Assembly: GCA_013115135.1 (NCBI GenBank) | Contig: JABANP010000033.1 | Location: 62,001 to 126,000, forward strand | Direction: 5' to 3' | DNA from: Perkinsus olseni | Lineage: Eukaryota > Perkinsozoa > Perkinsida > Perkinsidae | DNA: 64,000 nucleotides | Shown here: positions 33,711 through 46,571 of the stretch, one piece after another | Layout: every line of letters begins with the position of its first letter | Position numbering within the stretch: position 1 is the stretch's first letter | Made by a program: the position numbers and the translations under genes | The notes under the pieces: model-generated | Seen by the model: only the letters and a program-made list of their open reading frames with translations | Databases searched by the model: none | What the model was told of the DNA's origin: nothing

Positions 33711-36700
33711 GTGACCAGCGTCTTCACGCAGTCGTTGATCATCGCCATGTTCGCCGCAGCAGCAGGACTCGCCGCGGTAAAGAACCTTGTGGGAGGTGAC
33801 TCACAGGAAGATAAGGAAAATGCTAAGAAGGAGGAAGAGAGACGCAAGAAGGAGGAAGAACAGCGAGAGAAGGTCCACCGATGCTGCTCCAATCGCTAAC
33901 ACTTGACCGATCCCTCGACTAACGAATAGTCGGACTGTGTGCCAGGATGAGGAGGAGCGGCAGAAGCAACAGGCCGAGCTCGAGGGCGATGCAGAAGATG
34001 CTGACCAAGCCGACCTCGAACAAGGCGGGGTATGAGCGACCGTCTCGGCGAGCCCAGCGGTCATCTGCACCTTGGCAAAGTGCTGTTCTCAGAGTCCGGG
34101 GGCTGGTGAGGGCGAGGATGTTGCTGGTGATGACAACATTTGCATCAGCCGAGAACGCTTCCAGCAAGCTTATGAGGCACACAAGAGCCAGTATAGCGCC
34201 ACTTTGGGAGACACCGAGGCCGAGGTGGGACCAACTCTATGAAGAGTCTTTATCGTACCAGCGAGAGGCATGGGTGTTCAAGAAGGCATCGCTATGGGAA
34301 ACTCCGGTTATCTGGCATCACGCAAGCACGTAGAGAGCGTATCTTGTGACTGAGAAATTTCTCATGTGAGCCAGGTTTCTTTTCAGAAACAGTTCTGGTC
34401 CTATCCTCGACGCTGGGGCGTTAGACTGTGGAAGATACAGGTCATTCCGCTCAATAACGATGAGCCAGTGGCCTTCCTTAACTTTGCCTGGGGAGGCACG
34501 CGGGAAGAGTTCAGAGTCGACACTACCAATACTGGCAGCTTGCTAGGATGGTTGGCTGCATCCAGTAGGCCGGGCTCCGGCTCCTCCTCCTCTGTGTCCT
34601 GAGGGATGCTGCGACCTTCCTCATCCTATAAGTAGCAGGCCAAGTCAAATCTGTCTGCTGCCGCATGATGGGCCCCTGTAACCCCCTCCCAGTGAGGGTT
34701 GGGTTGAGAGCCATTCGGAATCGGCAACCGTTCTCTATGTTGGATCAGGAAGCATCAGTGCCTCAGGACTGTGGACTGTCAGCCCGCCCCCTCAGGTTCG
34801 GTCTGGTGCGTAGGGGACGAGCCCCAATACTTTCGTACAGGGGCCTTCGCGATCCCCAAAATGTTCGTGGATGGCGTTAAGAGCAAAGTTCAAGTCCCCA
34901 ACGAGTTTGTTTTCGAATGGCGTGGCAGCTACCTCGACCTCGAGCGAGAGAATTTGAAAATAGAGCTCTGGCAATGGAGCAAATACAAGTGTGGCCTTCT
35001 CGCACTTGCCGGACCAGGCGTGTCCGAGTGTGCCCTTCAGGGCTAACCGGATCGACGCTCAGCATTCTCGGCCGTTGATCGAATACGCGACAGGCCCGGT
35101 ACTGCAGAGCTGCATACTCGGTACCTTCGATACGGACGACGATGCTGTTGGCGCGGAGGGCGGCAACTTTACTGAGAGGTACCACCATTGCAGTATTTGT
35201 ACCATTCCTCGAAGTCAATCAACTCCCCTCAGCATCGTGAATCGCCTGCTTCGAGACCGCTCCCTCGAGGGGTTTTTGCTGAGCAGATACCGTGTTGACT
35301 TCCAGGAGGTCTACGACTTCGAGCTCCATCTCCTGGATTGGACACTCAGGGACTTGCCAACTGTCGAGGAGCTCGTAGCCAGGGTGAAAGCGGCTAAGGG
35401 TGAGGGCCACCGCTGTGTCTCATCATGAGAGGGGCATGAGACTCTCATTCTCCTCCGGACTACGGTTGGCAGTGGTGGTTACTGGCCGGGCAGGGCATCG
35501 GAAGGCCCTGCTCTGACCCGTCGGTTGCCCGCATGCTTGGCCTAAAGGCGCCACAGTCCGAGAGTTCCGAGTCGAGACCGTCCTATGCTCGCCCTATGTA
35601 CAACTGGTGCTGGGCCTCAGGTGGGTATGAAGCTACAGAGGGGGGAGCAGCTGCTGGCGCAGCTGAACTACAACACGAGGAGGATATCTTCATGGAGAGT
35701 GGCAGTGAGGACTCCAGTGATGATGGAGGCCAAGTTGAGCAGTCCAAGGATGAAGGTGCCCTCCTCTTACCGATCCTCCTGCTATGCTTTGAGTACTCAT
35801 ATACAGGTTTGGATGCTGCTCTTACGAGGCTGCGAGGATCCAGGAAGGTGCGCATCCGTAGACTCGCCTCTGTTCCTCAGCCACTGCCGGGCTTGATACC
35901 TTCGAGCTTATGTTGGTTTCAGACCTTTGGTGGCGGCGCTTCCTTTGGACCCGATTCGGCTTCCCTTTCGAACGCACTGGATAATAACGAGGCAACGGGC
36001 AGCAGCTCAAAAGGCGCCTCAGCCCGTGTTGGCTTCCGAGCCTCGATCAAGCGCAGCCTGCTCGGCCAATGGAAGAGCTTCTTCTCAATGAGCATTCGGA
36101 GTGACTACATTAGGAAGGAATCCGCCGTGTAGGAGAGAAGGCAGCTGCCGCTGCAGCGCCGGCGGCGTATGAGAACCTTGTGTAGAGTTCGGTGGTCGAA
36201 CATCGGCAAGCTGTACTACCGCGGTACACTGGCGGACGCTGACAGCGAGACCTTGAAGATCGAAGTGGTCCAACGGTCGAAAAAGCACGGCCTCCATCGA
36301 AACACTGTGAGCAACGCTAGTAGATCTCCAGACCGTCCGCGCTGTCGTCGAACCCTCACTCTGTTTCTGTTGAATTCTGTTTCTGGACCCGAAAAGGCTC
36401 GCCATTTCAGCCAGTTGCCGAAGCCCTCATCTCTTTGCGTGGCGTGCATGAGTACGGCAGAGTCTCCGCGGTTTGCGCTCCCCCGCCTTGGTTCGCGAAA
36501 GAGCTCACCAAACTCGCCACGAAAGGTCGGCCTGTCGTCGATATGAGAACAGCCTCGGCAAAGTCGTGGTTAACAGGCACTCAACAGGACGCTAAGGAGG
36601 CGATAGGACGAATGCTGCAGTCCGGTTTCGGCAGACTGGATGGGAAGATCGGAGTTGATCACAGACCTCACTACAGACAGACTGGAGAGCTCTGTGACAT

Positions 36701-39700
36701 GAGCGAATCCAAGGTCAGTGGGTGATGGATCTGCTCATTGCTAGCTCATCTGCTCAGGCGTACCTTCTGGTGAGGGTGATCAAGGTGGACAAGATTCTCA
36801 CTTCGCAACAGCGGCCCCTCAGTGAGATGGACACCTATGTCCAGGTAGCATTCCTCGATATTAAAGACACGCTGGTCGGACCGTGCCCGCCGTCGCTGTG
36901 TAGGTGACCTTCGACGGCATGTCATATTCTACGGATGTCGTCCAGGATGAGCTGCGGCCAGAGTTCAAGCAGGACTTCTACTTCGAAATAAGAGTTGCCA
37001 ACACCGCAGCTCTCGACGCCAAGGAGATCCTAGCGAAGGTCTTCCATCGACAGCGTGGCCGCTAGTAGTGTCCTTGCAGGGACCGGTGATGTTCGATGTG
37101 TGGTTGGACGCCAGTGAGGGGTCAGGCGTGGGAGGGACAGACCACTGTGGATGGGCTAAGATGGAGCTCAGCGAGATTTTCAACGACGGTATCGGGCGGT
37201 ACCGGAGTGTATTCGACCACTCTTTCTGCAGGCAAACCCGAGACCCAGACCTACTATTCCGTGCGCAGTGGTGTCGCCACCGACTACCAAACGAAAGTGG
37301 GACCGCACAAACGCTGCTAAGCTAGGCAAGAGCCCCCCTAGGTCCTTCACCTCAAACGTCGTCTTCAGTGCCTGTGGATGCCGCCGGTGGATGAAGCGGA
37401 CGAGACTACAAATAAGAACAGTGTGAGCCTGCTTAATTATCTGGTGATGGGCGACCAATCATCAGATTTCTAATATCTATGTGGAAGCCTGGCTGAAGCC
37501 GTTCGACTTCCCTGAGGACTACCGCGTTATTGATGCTCCCGAGCCTTCGTCCGACTACTTCCCGCCGAAGCTCATCGCTGAGTGGTCGCTCAGAGCGGCG
37601 GAGTGGAGCAGTCGAACCTCACCTCTGAGTGAAGCTGATGGTCGACAGTTCATCTACCAGCTGAAGGGACAGCGAGGGTACCGGTCTGGTCGGTCCTTGA
37701 TGTTGCTAGCCGTGTAACGCTGCCAGACGGCTCCACTACCTCCCGGCCTTCCTGGACGTGATGAAGCCACCGTCAGAAGTGGACAACCGCAACGCTGTCT
37801 ACTTCTGGGTCCGCTGCTTCCCTTATGTTGATGTCATGCCCATGTTCGAACCATTGGCGCTGGCACCGGGTGAGGTCTTACGGAGTCTTCGATATAGCGA
37901 GCTGAGCTGTGAGCTAGAAAAAGGTCTCTCAGATTTCACAATGTCTCTACAGAAAGGAGACTCCCTGGCTCGAGCCCTGCTGCACTGCAGCCTCTTGCTC
38001 GGAGTCACTGCCCGGAAGTACGAAATGGCCAACACGAAGCATCCTAAGATTGAAAGCGTAGACAACTGCCGAGGGCTGAGGGCCTGAACTCATGCGTTGT
38101 TGGTGCAGGAAGACGACGCGGACGCTCTTCTAGCCACTGATGACGACGATGAGGGCAAGCAGAAGGTGTTGGGTTCCAAAACAGGCGATCGTTCGGACGC
38201 GTCAAGTCAGGTTGGCGAGGCTGCATTCGTCTGTATTGGTACCACCTGGGACCGACAGCCGGCCTACTGGGTCATGACCATGGAATTCGACGGCTCTGTT
38301 ACGTTCTGGGACGCCACTATTGCCCGACGGTGAGCCGGGACGACGACGAGGCTTTGCTCGTGTCGTCGAAGATTAACAACTAGCTGCTCATGAGGGCTGT
38401 TCTCTTCTTCCCTTCTCCCTCGGGTCATTGATGGTATCCCAGTAAGGTACACCCTGCCGGGTCGCTTCGCTGATGCATATCGCTGCAAGCGCGTAGTGAT
38501 GAACAAGAGGCCTCCCGGCCGGCTTGCCCCTCAGGAGGCGAGGGAGGCGGAGGTGGTCAGGAGGAAGCGGCTCCTCTATCAAGTCAGTGATGGCCGCAGT
38601 GATTGCGAGCCGCCCAGGTTGGCTGTTCTCAGAAATTATTGAGACAACGCCGACGGGCCCAGATCGATAGTTTCAAGGAGGAGCGACGGCGGAGCACGGC
38701 TGCTTTACAGCGGGCTTCCCAGGCCGCCGCCAGCTCCCTGTCCATCGACGCTTCGATGGTGGTTACTATGGCCGATGATGTGAGCGTCCTGTGTCCACTC
38801 CGGTTATTCTCAGCGTCTGCTATAGGCGTCAGCTCACGACAGCTCTTTCGGGAGCATCCGCTCTAGCAATGAGGACGATGATCGTAACCCAGAACAAAAG
38901 CTGTTGGATGCCACACTTGATGCGGTCCCTGATGAACTCCTGCTCCTCAACTCGCAACATCATCAGTGGGTAGCAGCTTCGTAGATCCCAAGCTGAGCAA
39001 ATAATCTCGTTCGGGTTCCTATTTTTCGAGCAGGCTGTAGATAGAAAATGTAAATCGAGATTATGCATAATCGATACTTTTTTGGCGATATAAAAATGAG
39101 AAAAATTTTTTCTCGTTTTTTCATGTCGATACTGTCGATGCGGTATGGAACCGAGTGTTCAGACTCGTTAGGGCGTGAATGATAAAAGCAAGTCAAATCG
39201 AAGCCGAGGGCGGCAGCTTTAGGATCCCCACCATTTCTCCAGGCACCCTCTGCGGCTGCACTCTAACCTGCCACCCTCACTGCCCTGCACCATCTGTGGT
39301 TCCTACCCACGTGCCCTCATGCTGGGCTTCTTGTGCCACCAGGCTTACCCCGATACCAACAGTGGAAGACCGCTCCGAGGCAAGGAGGCAACGGCGGCTC
39401 GCCTAGGCGTTAACTGCACCGACATTCTCATATGTTGGGGCTGTTCCGGTCCTGACTTCGAGGAGGCCGACGCGAAGATCACCAGAGAAAACCTACACTG
39501 GAAGGATGGAACTTGGAAGCCCGCCTTGTTCAGCGAGCATCCCTTGATGCCGTACAGGACGATCGAGGTTGTCTTCAATAAGTCCAATGTTTGGGCCAAT
39601 CTGCAGAATCCAGAGCCGACCAGAGTTTACTACGACTTGTGGAACAACAACTACTGGCATCCGTTCTCAACGACGGTGTCGGAGATGCAACCTTTCTTCA

Positions 39701-40565
39701 GCTCCTCCGCGAACAGAATGCCAAGGAGCGATCAGTGGTAACTGGAGAGACACGCAGGTTGGCGTGATTATTTGCTGTATAGGATGGAAGACAACAGGCG
39801 AGAAGTGTACGGTCATGTTCATGAGGCCATAGAGGCCTACAGGCAGAACCAATCCTGTACAGTGGTGTGGCAGAAGGACACAGTGAGAGACTATTCACCG
39901 CGGTCCTGAGGATTGTTTGAGATGGAAGAAGGGGGTTTTGATGATGGTTATTGGGAAAACTGTCAGATGCTCACGAATTATCTCCAGAAGGGCCTTCAGC
40001 TCATGTTCGAGTACGAGGTAGCGGCTGAGCAGGACCAACCAATAGCGGGGGAAAAGATGGCTGATTGGCGACGACTTCTCTACAGCAAGGTTGGTCATCC
40101 TGGGACGGTCCTACCTTCCTATTCGAGCGAGGCCGAAGGGGCTGTCGTGGGATGAGAAGCTAGTCAGGTACCGGAGGGATTGAATCTCGTTTGCCTGCCT
40201 ATGTTCTTCAACTACACGTCCCCGAAGGACGTCGGTGATGGTGTAAGTTTCCCAACTTTAGTCTGCTATTTGCTACCCTAACAGGCCAGGTCGTAGCCAG
40301 ATGTGGCTTCCTGAATTGCCGCGAGGCTGGTACCCAGTTCACTGTAGCCGTGCACATCGACCGTATGCCCAACAGACTAGTAGCTCTCTACGTGTGTGTT
40401 GCCATGATACACAGCCTCACCGAGCTGCAAATACAAGAAGTAAAGCCACAGACGCGGCTGCCGTGGACTCTCTGGGAGGGGTTGTGCAGCATTTCTTCCA
40501 TCACCTCTCGAGGTCCTCGCACGGCGGCAGAGAGAACAGCGAGAGCTGGATGTGTTCGCGGATGA
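33711..40565 (+). CDS. CC2D2A: CC2D2A-like ciliary transition-zone protein
   Basis: Very long gene with more than 20 short introns. N-terminal part: a hydrophobic stretch, then a Lys/Glu coiled coil (KEEERRKKEEEQREK) and an acidic segment. Middle: several C2-like stretches, e.g. WGVRLWKIQVIPLNNDEPVA; VPNEFVFEWRGSYLDLEREN; LKIELWQWSKYK; DFQEVYDFELHLLDWTLRDL; NIGKLYYRGTLADADSETLK; LLVRVIKVDKI; VQVTFDGMSYSTDVVQDELR. C-terminal part follows the transglutaminase-like module of CC2D2A/CEP76 proteins: NAVYFWVRCFPYVDVMP, GDSLARALLHCSLLLGVTAR, AAFVCIGTTWDRQPAYWVMT, NVWANLQNPEPTRVYYDLWN with NNYWHPF. It closes with CGFLNCREAGTQFTVAVHID and a LYVCVAMIHSL strand, as CC2D2A ends. In animals this protein forms part of the MKS complex gating cilium entry. 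The start, and the exons near 39700, are uncertain; the 3' end may overlap the next gene. Confidence 0.75.
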
Positions 40566-41960
40566 AGATCACATGAATCTCATTCAAGTATCGGAGGCCA
40601 ACGCGGCTGCTGCTGCCTGGGATACCCGAGACAGGGACGATATCCTCACCAGGGACGTCGACTACATAGTCGGCAGAATCGAGGAGATGCAGGCCGGTGA
40701 GGGTGCCGCCGTAGGGGCGATCGTCACGCTGGCGTCAGGTGACCATAGCCTGGACTTTGGGGGTTCTTTCGACTCCCAGAAGGGCCAGTCTAGTGGTGCT
40801 TTGGCATCCGTCCTTAATGATGCTCATAGAGAGGAAAAGGTCCGACCCCCGGCTGGCTGGGCGAAAGGAGTCCACTCGGAATACGTGAAGCTGACTGATA
40901 ATGGGATTGTTGCCGAGTACAGGCGCGACGTGGGCTCGGAGAAGGAAGAAGTCACTCTGGGGATGGTCATCGGCGATGCCCCGGTAGAGCACTTCCGCTT
41001 CATTGGCTGGTACTTCGAAGTCAAACTACTCGAAAGGCAGGAGCGAGAGGGCGAGTGGGCTGATGGCCTGACGCTGGGGGTCACAACGGTGAGGCCTGTC
41101 CCCGATCTTCGTTAGGAGTGGTATCGAGCTTCACGCGGCAGGCAACTCCTGAGGACGTATTGGCAGAAGGTATACCGTACACAATTGCTGACTTGGATTG
41201 GTCATGGTCAATGGGCTACGATGGCAGGTCAATCAGCAGTGAAACCGAGAGTGATTTTGAGTAAGACACACCGGACGTCTTATGTCGCTGAGAGATTGCA
41301 CAGGTGGAATCCTAGTACATTGAAGCCGGGCGACACCGTGGGCCTGTCGGTAACGACCAAGGGACAGATGATTCTAGTTGTTAATGATGGAGAGCACTTC
41401 ATACTAGGTCCAGCAGAGATTCCAGTAGACGAAATTGAAATGTGAGTTGATGAGTGCCTTCCCTCTCTTGTCTCTTGACAACGAGTTCATTAGCCGGTCT
41501 CGCATACGCACTCAGCTTTGCCGTTTCCGATGCTTTCTGCGGTGAGGTCTCTGGTCGACCATGAGCGTTGATTCTACTCGGCAGGTACCCAGTAGCTGAT
41601 CTCCTTGGTGCAGCACGAGCTATATCCCTCAATGTTGGCGCACAACCACCTCGGTGCCTCGTCCAGTGGATCGAAGAACAAACCAAGAAAAATGAGTCCC
41701 AGCAGAGAGCCTCCGGGCCCTCATCATCAACAGCAGACAGCGAGGCCTCCATCGCCCCCGACTCGGGCTCGTTGACGGTTGATGAGAAGCCGGTCATTAC
41801 TGAGTACACCAGAGTGAAGGAGATAGTTGTAAGCCGAGAGCGATACAACAGATTTCCTGATGGGACATACGTGAAGCACTATGATGACGACCCTGACACT
41901 TTAATGGTGGAAGAAGAAGTTCTTGTTCGCCACGAATCCATGGACTTGAAGTCGCCTTGA
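40552..41960 (+). CDS. Neuralized/SPRY-like domain protein
   Basis: After a helical N-terminus (VFADEDHMNLIQVSEANAAA, DYIVGRIEEMQAGEG) the protein enters a SPRY/neuralized-homology-like beta domain: HFRFIGWYFEVKLLERQ, EWADGLTLGVTTVRP, ADLDWSWSMGYDGRSISSET, WNPSTLKPGDTVGLSVTTKG with MILVVNDGEHF, and YPVADLLGAARAISLNVG. The pattern GDxVGLxVTxxGxxxxxVN...YxVxDLxGxxxxxSL is the neuralized repeat signature; these domains bind partner proteins. A Ser-rich tail and ERYNRFPDGTYVKHYDDDPD end the protein at 41960. Between TTVRPVP and VVSSFTRQATPEDV (about 41100, a run of four C) the frame is one base short, and no intron in phase was found. The true N-terminus is unclear because this frame overlaps the end of the CC2D2A-like gene. 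Confidence 0.65.
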
Positions 41961-42142
41961 AGATTGTTAGTGTTTCGTCTTGCCGAGTCTCGCCGTACTT
42001 TCAACACAAAAAGCGCCGACAGTAGAAAAAAAGTGATGAACACTCAAGCCTGCGATTCATAAATTCATCAAGGGCTTCATAGAAAGCAAGTCACTGATGG
42101 CACTCCCAGAGGACAGCGCATGTCTTGCTCGCGCTATTTCGC
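41961..42142. other. Short gap between convergent genes
   Basis: About 180 bp between the stops of the neuralized-like gene (+) and the nucleotidyltransferase gene (-). Both 3' ends must lie here. Confidence 0.5.
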
Positions 42143-43778
42143 TCAGTATTGCAACCTTAGTGGTGGGAGTGAGCACGCAGGCAACCTGAGGCTCGCAAGC
42201 TTTGACGGCGACCAAAAGACGTGAAGGCTCCTCACGTTCCGGCTGGTTATGGGGTCTCGCAAGACGAACAGATGGTCGGAGGTGTCTTTGAACTCGTCCA
42301 ATACCACAACCTGCTTCTCGCGGAATGTAACTGGCTTGGAATCTTCAGACGAAAGTTTGCCTTCGAGATCCACAAGAAACTGAAACAAGTGGAGATGGTG
42401 CTGCTAACTGGAGAGCGAATGAGCCCTATTCTCGACGTACCTGTTGGAAGAGTTCGTCAACTTCTGAATCTTTGCTTCGGAAGGCGTTCGACTGCTGCCA
42501 GGCATCGAGCACTGGACTCCACGGCAAAAGCCTCACTGGTTCTTCGAGGGCGACAAACCGTATGAGTTCGCCCTCGGTATGATACTGAGGAAATGAGAGA
42601 ATGGGCAAATGCTTTGTCGGCAGATGTGGAACACGGAGTACAGGCAACCATCAAAATCCCCGTTGCGAGCGGGTGTAACTTCAAAAGGCTCGTAAGGGGG
42701 CAATCTTCGAACGGCAGCGACAGAACTAAAAATTTAACTATAAGTGACGAATGTTCCTTGGCGAAACTCGAGTTAACATGTTGAAGTGAAAGTAGTCTTG
42801 CGTGAATACTGGAGCATCTCAGAGCGCTGTACCGTGGTTGGGTCTAGGCCAGTTGCCAACAGCCTGGGCCTCTTCGCTTTGGGAACGGCTTCTTCCTCTT
42901 CAATGGGGAACAGATTGGCAGGCAAGAGGCCTTTCCTCTGCAGGAAGGCGACCACCAGCAACGAGTAGCCGTACCTAATTTTCACCGAAAACTACGGTAA
43001 AAAGGCGAGTCATGCCGCTGGTGTGCCTCCACGGGGCTCTCTTACTTTGGAAGCATTCCAGCGTCCGCTCGCGTGATGTTCTTCGACGCACCCCAGTTGC
43101 GTACCAGCTCTATGAGCTCCTTGCCCACACTAAGCTGGAAGGTTGCACTCGCATCAGACCGTTGCACTTACCCCGATGCTTGAACGATGTTCCTCAAGAA
43201 CCATGAGGACACAATGGGGTGTCCGAGGTGGATGACTAGGTCAATCGGAGTTTGGCTTGGCACATGGGTGACCTGTGGGTACCGACGTTATAACAATGCC
43301 GGTGGAATCTGCCACTGTCAGTGCACCTTCAACAGGGGTATCCGAGCTTTAGGCAAGGACTTCTTGATCTCGAGTACGGGCGAATCCTCGTTATCCAAGT
43401 CGGGCTCGACCAATGCCCTCCGGACCCTTTGCATCTCCTCGGGTATTTTCCCGCGTGGGATAATCTACACCTCGACGCATATTTTTTCTGTTGGGCGAGG
43501 CGTGTCGAAACCAAGTGCCATGGTACAAGCTGCCGGGCTCGTACATCGTTTTCCTTCCCGGCTAGGATGACGACGATGTCAACGTCACCGCCTTGATGGC
43601 CGGGGAATATGACGCGACTTCCGAAGGGAACGACGGCTGCGGCAAGACCCGACAGACGCTCATGGACGATTGCAAGGATGGCGTCTAGGGAGGACATTCG
43701 GAGGGAATATGCCGTTGAATGCGGATGCGGCTGGTGTCTCGAAGAGAAGACCGAAGACAACAAGTGTAGCGTCGGCAC
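42143..43778 (-). CDS. Cid1/TUTase-type non-canonical poly(A)/poly(U) polymerase
   Basis: RNA 3'-nucleotidyltransferase. N-terminal MSSLDAILAIVHERLSGLAA leads to the polymerase-beta-type core VVPFGSRVIFPGHQGGDVDI with the GS motif and DVD metal ligands. After an intron comes EEMQRVRRALVEPD and KARIPLLKV, then TPIDLVIHLGHPIVSSWFLR with the third Asp. Next are KELIELVRNWGASKNITRAD and YGYSLLVVAFLQRKGLLPAN, which match the central domain helix of Cid1/TUTases. A PAP-associated-like part follows (GELIRFVALEEPVRLLPWSP, SEVDELFQQFLVDLEGKLSS), ending at 42143. At least five introns; that between MLPK and YGYS is about 75 nt. The start may be the Met at 43778 or, more family-like, that at 43696. Whether it adds A or U cannot be told. 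Confidence 0.75.
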
Positions 43779-44587
43779 GACAACCGGCGGCGCCCTTTGT
43801 TGCGAGAAGTTGGCGAGTATACCATGGGAGCAACACGATGCATGAAGGGAGTTTCAATCGGGAATGCCGGGGTGAAGACTAGCGCCGAGGGCTAGTTCAG
43901 GGCACAACTATAATTCGATACATCGACTGATCATCGTGCTGTGCATAGCATCTAGTGCAGCCTGTCTGATCATGCGGTTGGGTTGCCGTGGGTCGTGCAT
44001 CGTTTTATTGTTCGGATATGTGTAACCTTCAATCCTGTCATCATTTTGATTCCAATATCCCAGTTTTTACGTCACGTTCGATGCTTTTGACTCGCAACGC
44101 TCACCAGCCCCTTCCTTTTCGGCAAAAACAAACACCCATCCACTTTCCTCCACCGCCGCCTCACCGTGTTTCCCTGCTACCACTTCTCTGATCGCGGGGC
44201 CCTCCGGATTTTAGCGCTCGCCCTAAAATCATACGCAAATCATCATCGGCTGGTGACGTGGATGACGTAGCATTAGCATCGCTCACTGTCGCAGGGCGAA
44301 AGGGACTTCGAACAACTGGATATGAACCGTTTGATATGCGACTGAACTGCGTAGTTTGTACGGTAATTGCCAGCGCTATGCGGTTCTCCGCGCAGCTAGC
44401 CCGATTAGAAGACGGCATACCATCCTCGAGCCATGATACCGGTGGTGGGATACCCTTCCGTCGCTTGCAGACGAACAACAATGTCCCTGTTGGCGGATGG
44501 ATAGTCGTGGGTATGTTGAGTACTCATTGCGTCTGGTGGAGGGCCGCAGCATTTCCTTCTTGTTATTGAGTTATCTCTGTTATAAGA
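43779..44587. other. Intergenic stretch with a possible orphan exon
   Basis: Mostly without coding signal. A plus-strand frame at 44258-44515 ends NNNVPVGGWIVV before a GT. This resembles the end of the first exons of the two RING genes downstream (TGWVV and ASWIL before GT), so a leftover first exon of a third copy is possible. Confidence 0.3.
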
Positions 44588-46571
44588 ATGGACCCCAATT
44601 CGTTGCCGGGTCATCATCATCATCACCTCCGTGCCTCGGAATTACTTGGACCGCGTCGCCTCAATCAGAGCTCGGAAGTCACGGGATGGGTCGTCGTAGG
44701 TGCTATGGAGGGGCCGTAGTAGCAGTGGGCGTAGACCACTCCCTCAGACATGCGTTCTCAGCGTCTCGGAACTAGACGCAGCTGCTGCATCGTGCTGCAC
44801 CGCTCTTGCATCGGTCCTTGCCCTATGTTGGTCGTTTTCAGGAGTACTTGGGGGATTGCTGGTATTGGCCCTCATAGGATGCGCATTATACGCCAAGCGC
44901 ATGCCTGCCGACGTGGGGACGCAGATCTGCCGGTGTGGTGGATGTCGCCGTCGATTCAGAGTCTCGGCCAACATCCAAGCTGATACCTTCATGTGTCGAC
45001 GGTAGTAGTAGTAGCGCTGGGAGGAGGAAAAGCAGCTTACCGTTGGCTCACTGATAGATGCATTCGAGAAGGCCGCAGACGAGCAAGTGTTGTGGAGGCC
45101 GAGGAAAGGGAGAAACGCTTGGATTCACTTAATAACGCTCCTAAGAAGGTGGGTGTCCGTCGCCCCCCTCTCTGTGGCCCTAACTGTGGTGTGCAGGTGA
45201 TGACTCTCCACCGTGTGAGCTCACATTTTTACCGTATGAAATCGAGAGTGTTCGTCGGCGAGTCGTCGTCGGATAGTCTGTCCGACACCACCGAGCTCAA
45301 CACTCGGAGCAACAGTCGGCCGACTATGAGTATTCGTCGAGGGTTTACCAAAGCGGTTGATGCCGGTCAAGTAGAGGTAGTATTCTGGAGAGGAACGCCG
45401 ATTGGACCGTCGTCGTTAGGTACCTGAGAGCGAACTTTGTAAAATCTGTTTTGACGCCGAGGCCCGAGTGGTATTGTTACCCTGTGGGCATGGAGGCCTT
45501 TGCGAAGGCTGTGCCAAGGTACTACTGTGAGGAGGGGTTGTGTGATGTGTGGCAATTCTTAAAGTGGACTGCGAATACCCGGTCTTGATCGTTGGAAGCG
45601 GACGGGTCTCGCACTGGGGTTCGGTGTAGTGGTAATATGTAGCAGCGCACGATGAGCAAGGGACTGTGAATGAAATTTTATCAGGACGGAATTGCCGCAA
45701 TTTTGGAAGGTTTCGAAAGAGTTCGGTATGTCGAACCAGTGATGACGCATGATGCATTCTGTGGTACGCAATAGAATCGGAGATGCGGTCTTGTTCAGGA
45801 CTTGATAATGGCTTCTAGCGAATGCTACATTTGCCGACAACCAGTGAAGCTTATCGCCAAGTTAGGCCGTAAGGCTTTACCCCGTACAACTAGCACGACC
45901 AGTGCTGTGAGCCGACAGGCTTCGGGAATGAGCGCTGACAACTACCTAGCTGAGGTGGTTGGTCCGGACCAGCTCCATCATCTGGAGAGCCGTCGTGCTG
46001 AGCTCCAGGCTGCTAGGCTGGGAGTTAACCCTTCTGAAGCATCGGAGTCGACGACTCGGATTCCACTGGCAGCAGCATCAGCAGCAGCTGGAGAGAACTC
46101 CTCTATGGGTACCCCAGCTATAGCCCATGAAGTGTCCCAGCTTACAGCCGACGGAGGAGCGCCACCACAACGACTCATGAGTACAGTAGCGGCAAGCTCG
46201 CCTGGTCTAGATGACCAGGCAGTCGACCTGGCCGCACCCGCTGGAACACGTGCTGTGACGGCTGCGACCGGTGAGTTGGATCGGCCTTCCATGCCTAAGC
46301 CACCGACGTTGCCGACAGGTAGTAGGTTGGGGTGCTGCGCCGTAGTGAGAACTCTGTCGTAGGTGCTGCTGAGACGGGGGTTGTGGGAGAGCCGTCCTCA
46401 ACTCGAGCATCACCGGGAAGCGCTGCGAACCAGAGTAATGGACAGCAGCAGCAATCTGCAACGGAACAGAGCCCTATATACCCGCCTGAGATGAATATGC
46501 CGCCGCCTAGAGCAGTGACAACAGGCCAAGGGACTGCACCGAATGGCGGCCAGGATGTGACTAGGGTATGA
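44588..46571 (+). CDS. Membrane-anchored RING-finger protein, copy 1
   Basis: Probable E3 ubiquitin ligase. Exon 1 begins MDPNSLPGHHHHHLRASELL. Exon 2 encodes one membrane helix (GVLGGLLVLALIGCALYAKR) followed by ICRCGGCRRRFRVSANIQAD and TFMCR, a Cys cluster resembling part of a zinc ribbon. Next, an acidic/basic helix (EEREKRLDSLNNAPKK), a conserved block (VMTLHRVSSHFYRMKSRVF), and the RING: CKICFDAEARVVLLPCGHGG, LCEGCAK, then ECYICRQPV, spaced as C3HC4. The intron splitting the RING (about 45521-45801) is unusually long. The tail is Ser/Ala/Gln-rich. Near 46332 two frames both look coding (stop at 46362, or onward to 46571); joining them needs a one-base step at a run of four G. Confidence 0.75.

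Noticed and set aside
37430..37470. Apparent frame break in the CC2D2A-like gene before NIYVEAWLKPF
   Set aside because: A canonical 44-nt intron (gtgagc...atcag) joins the two frames exactly in phase.
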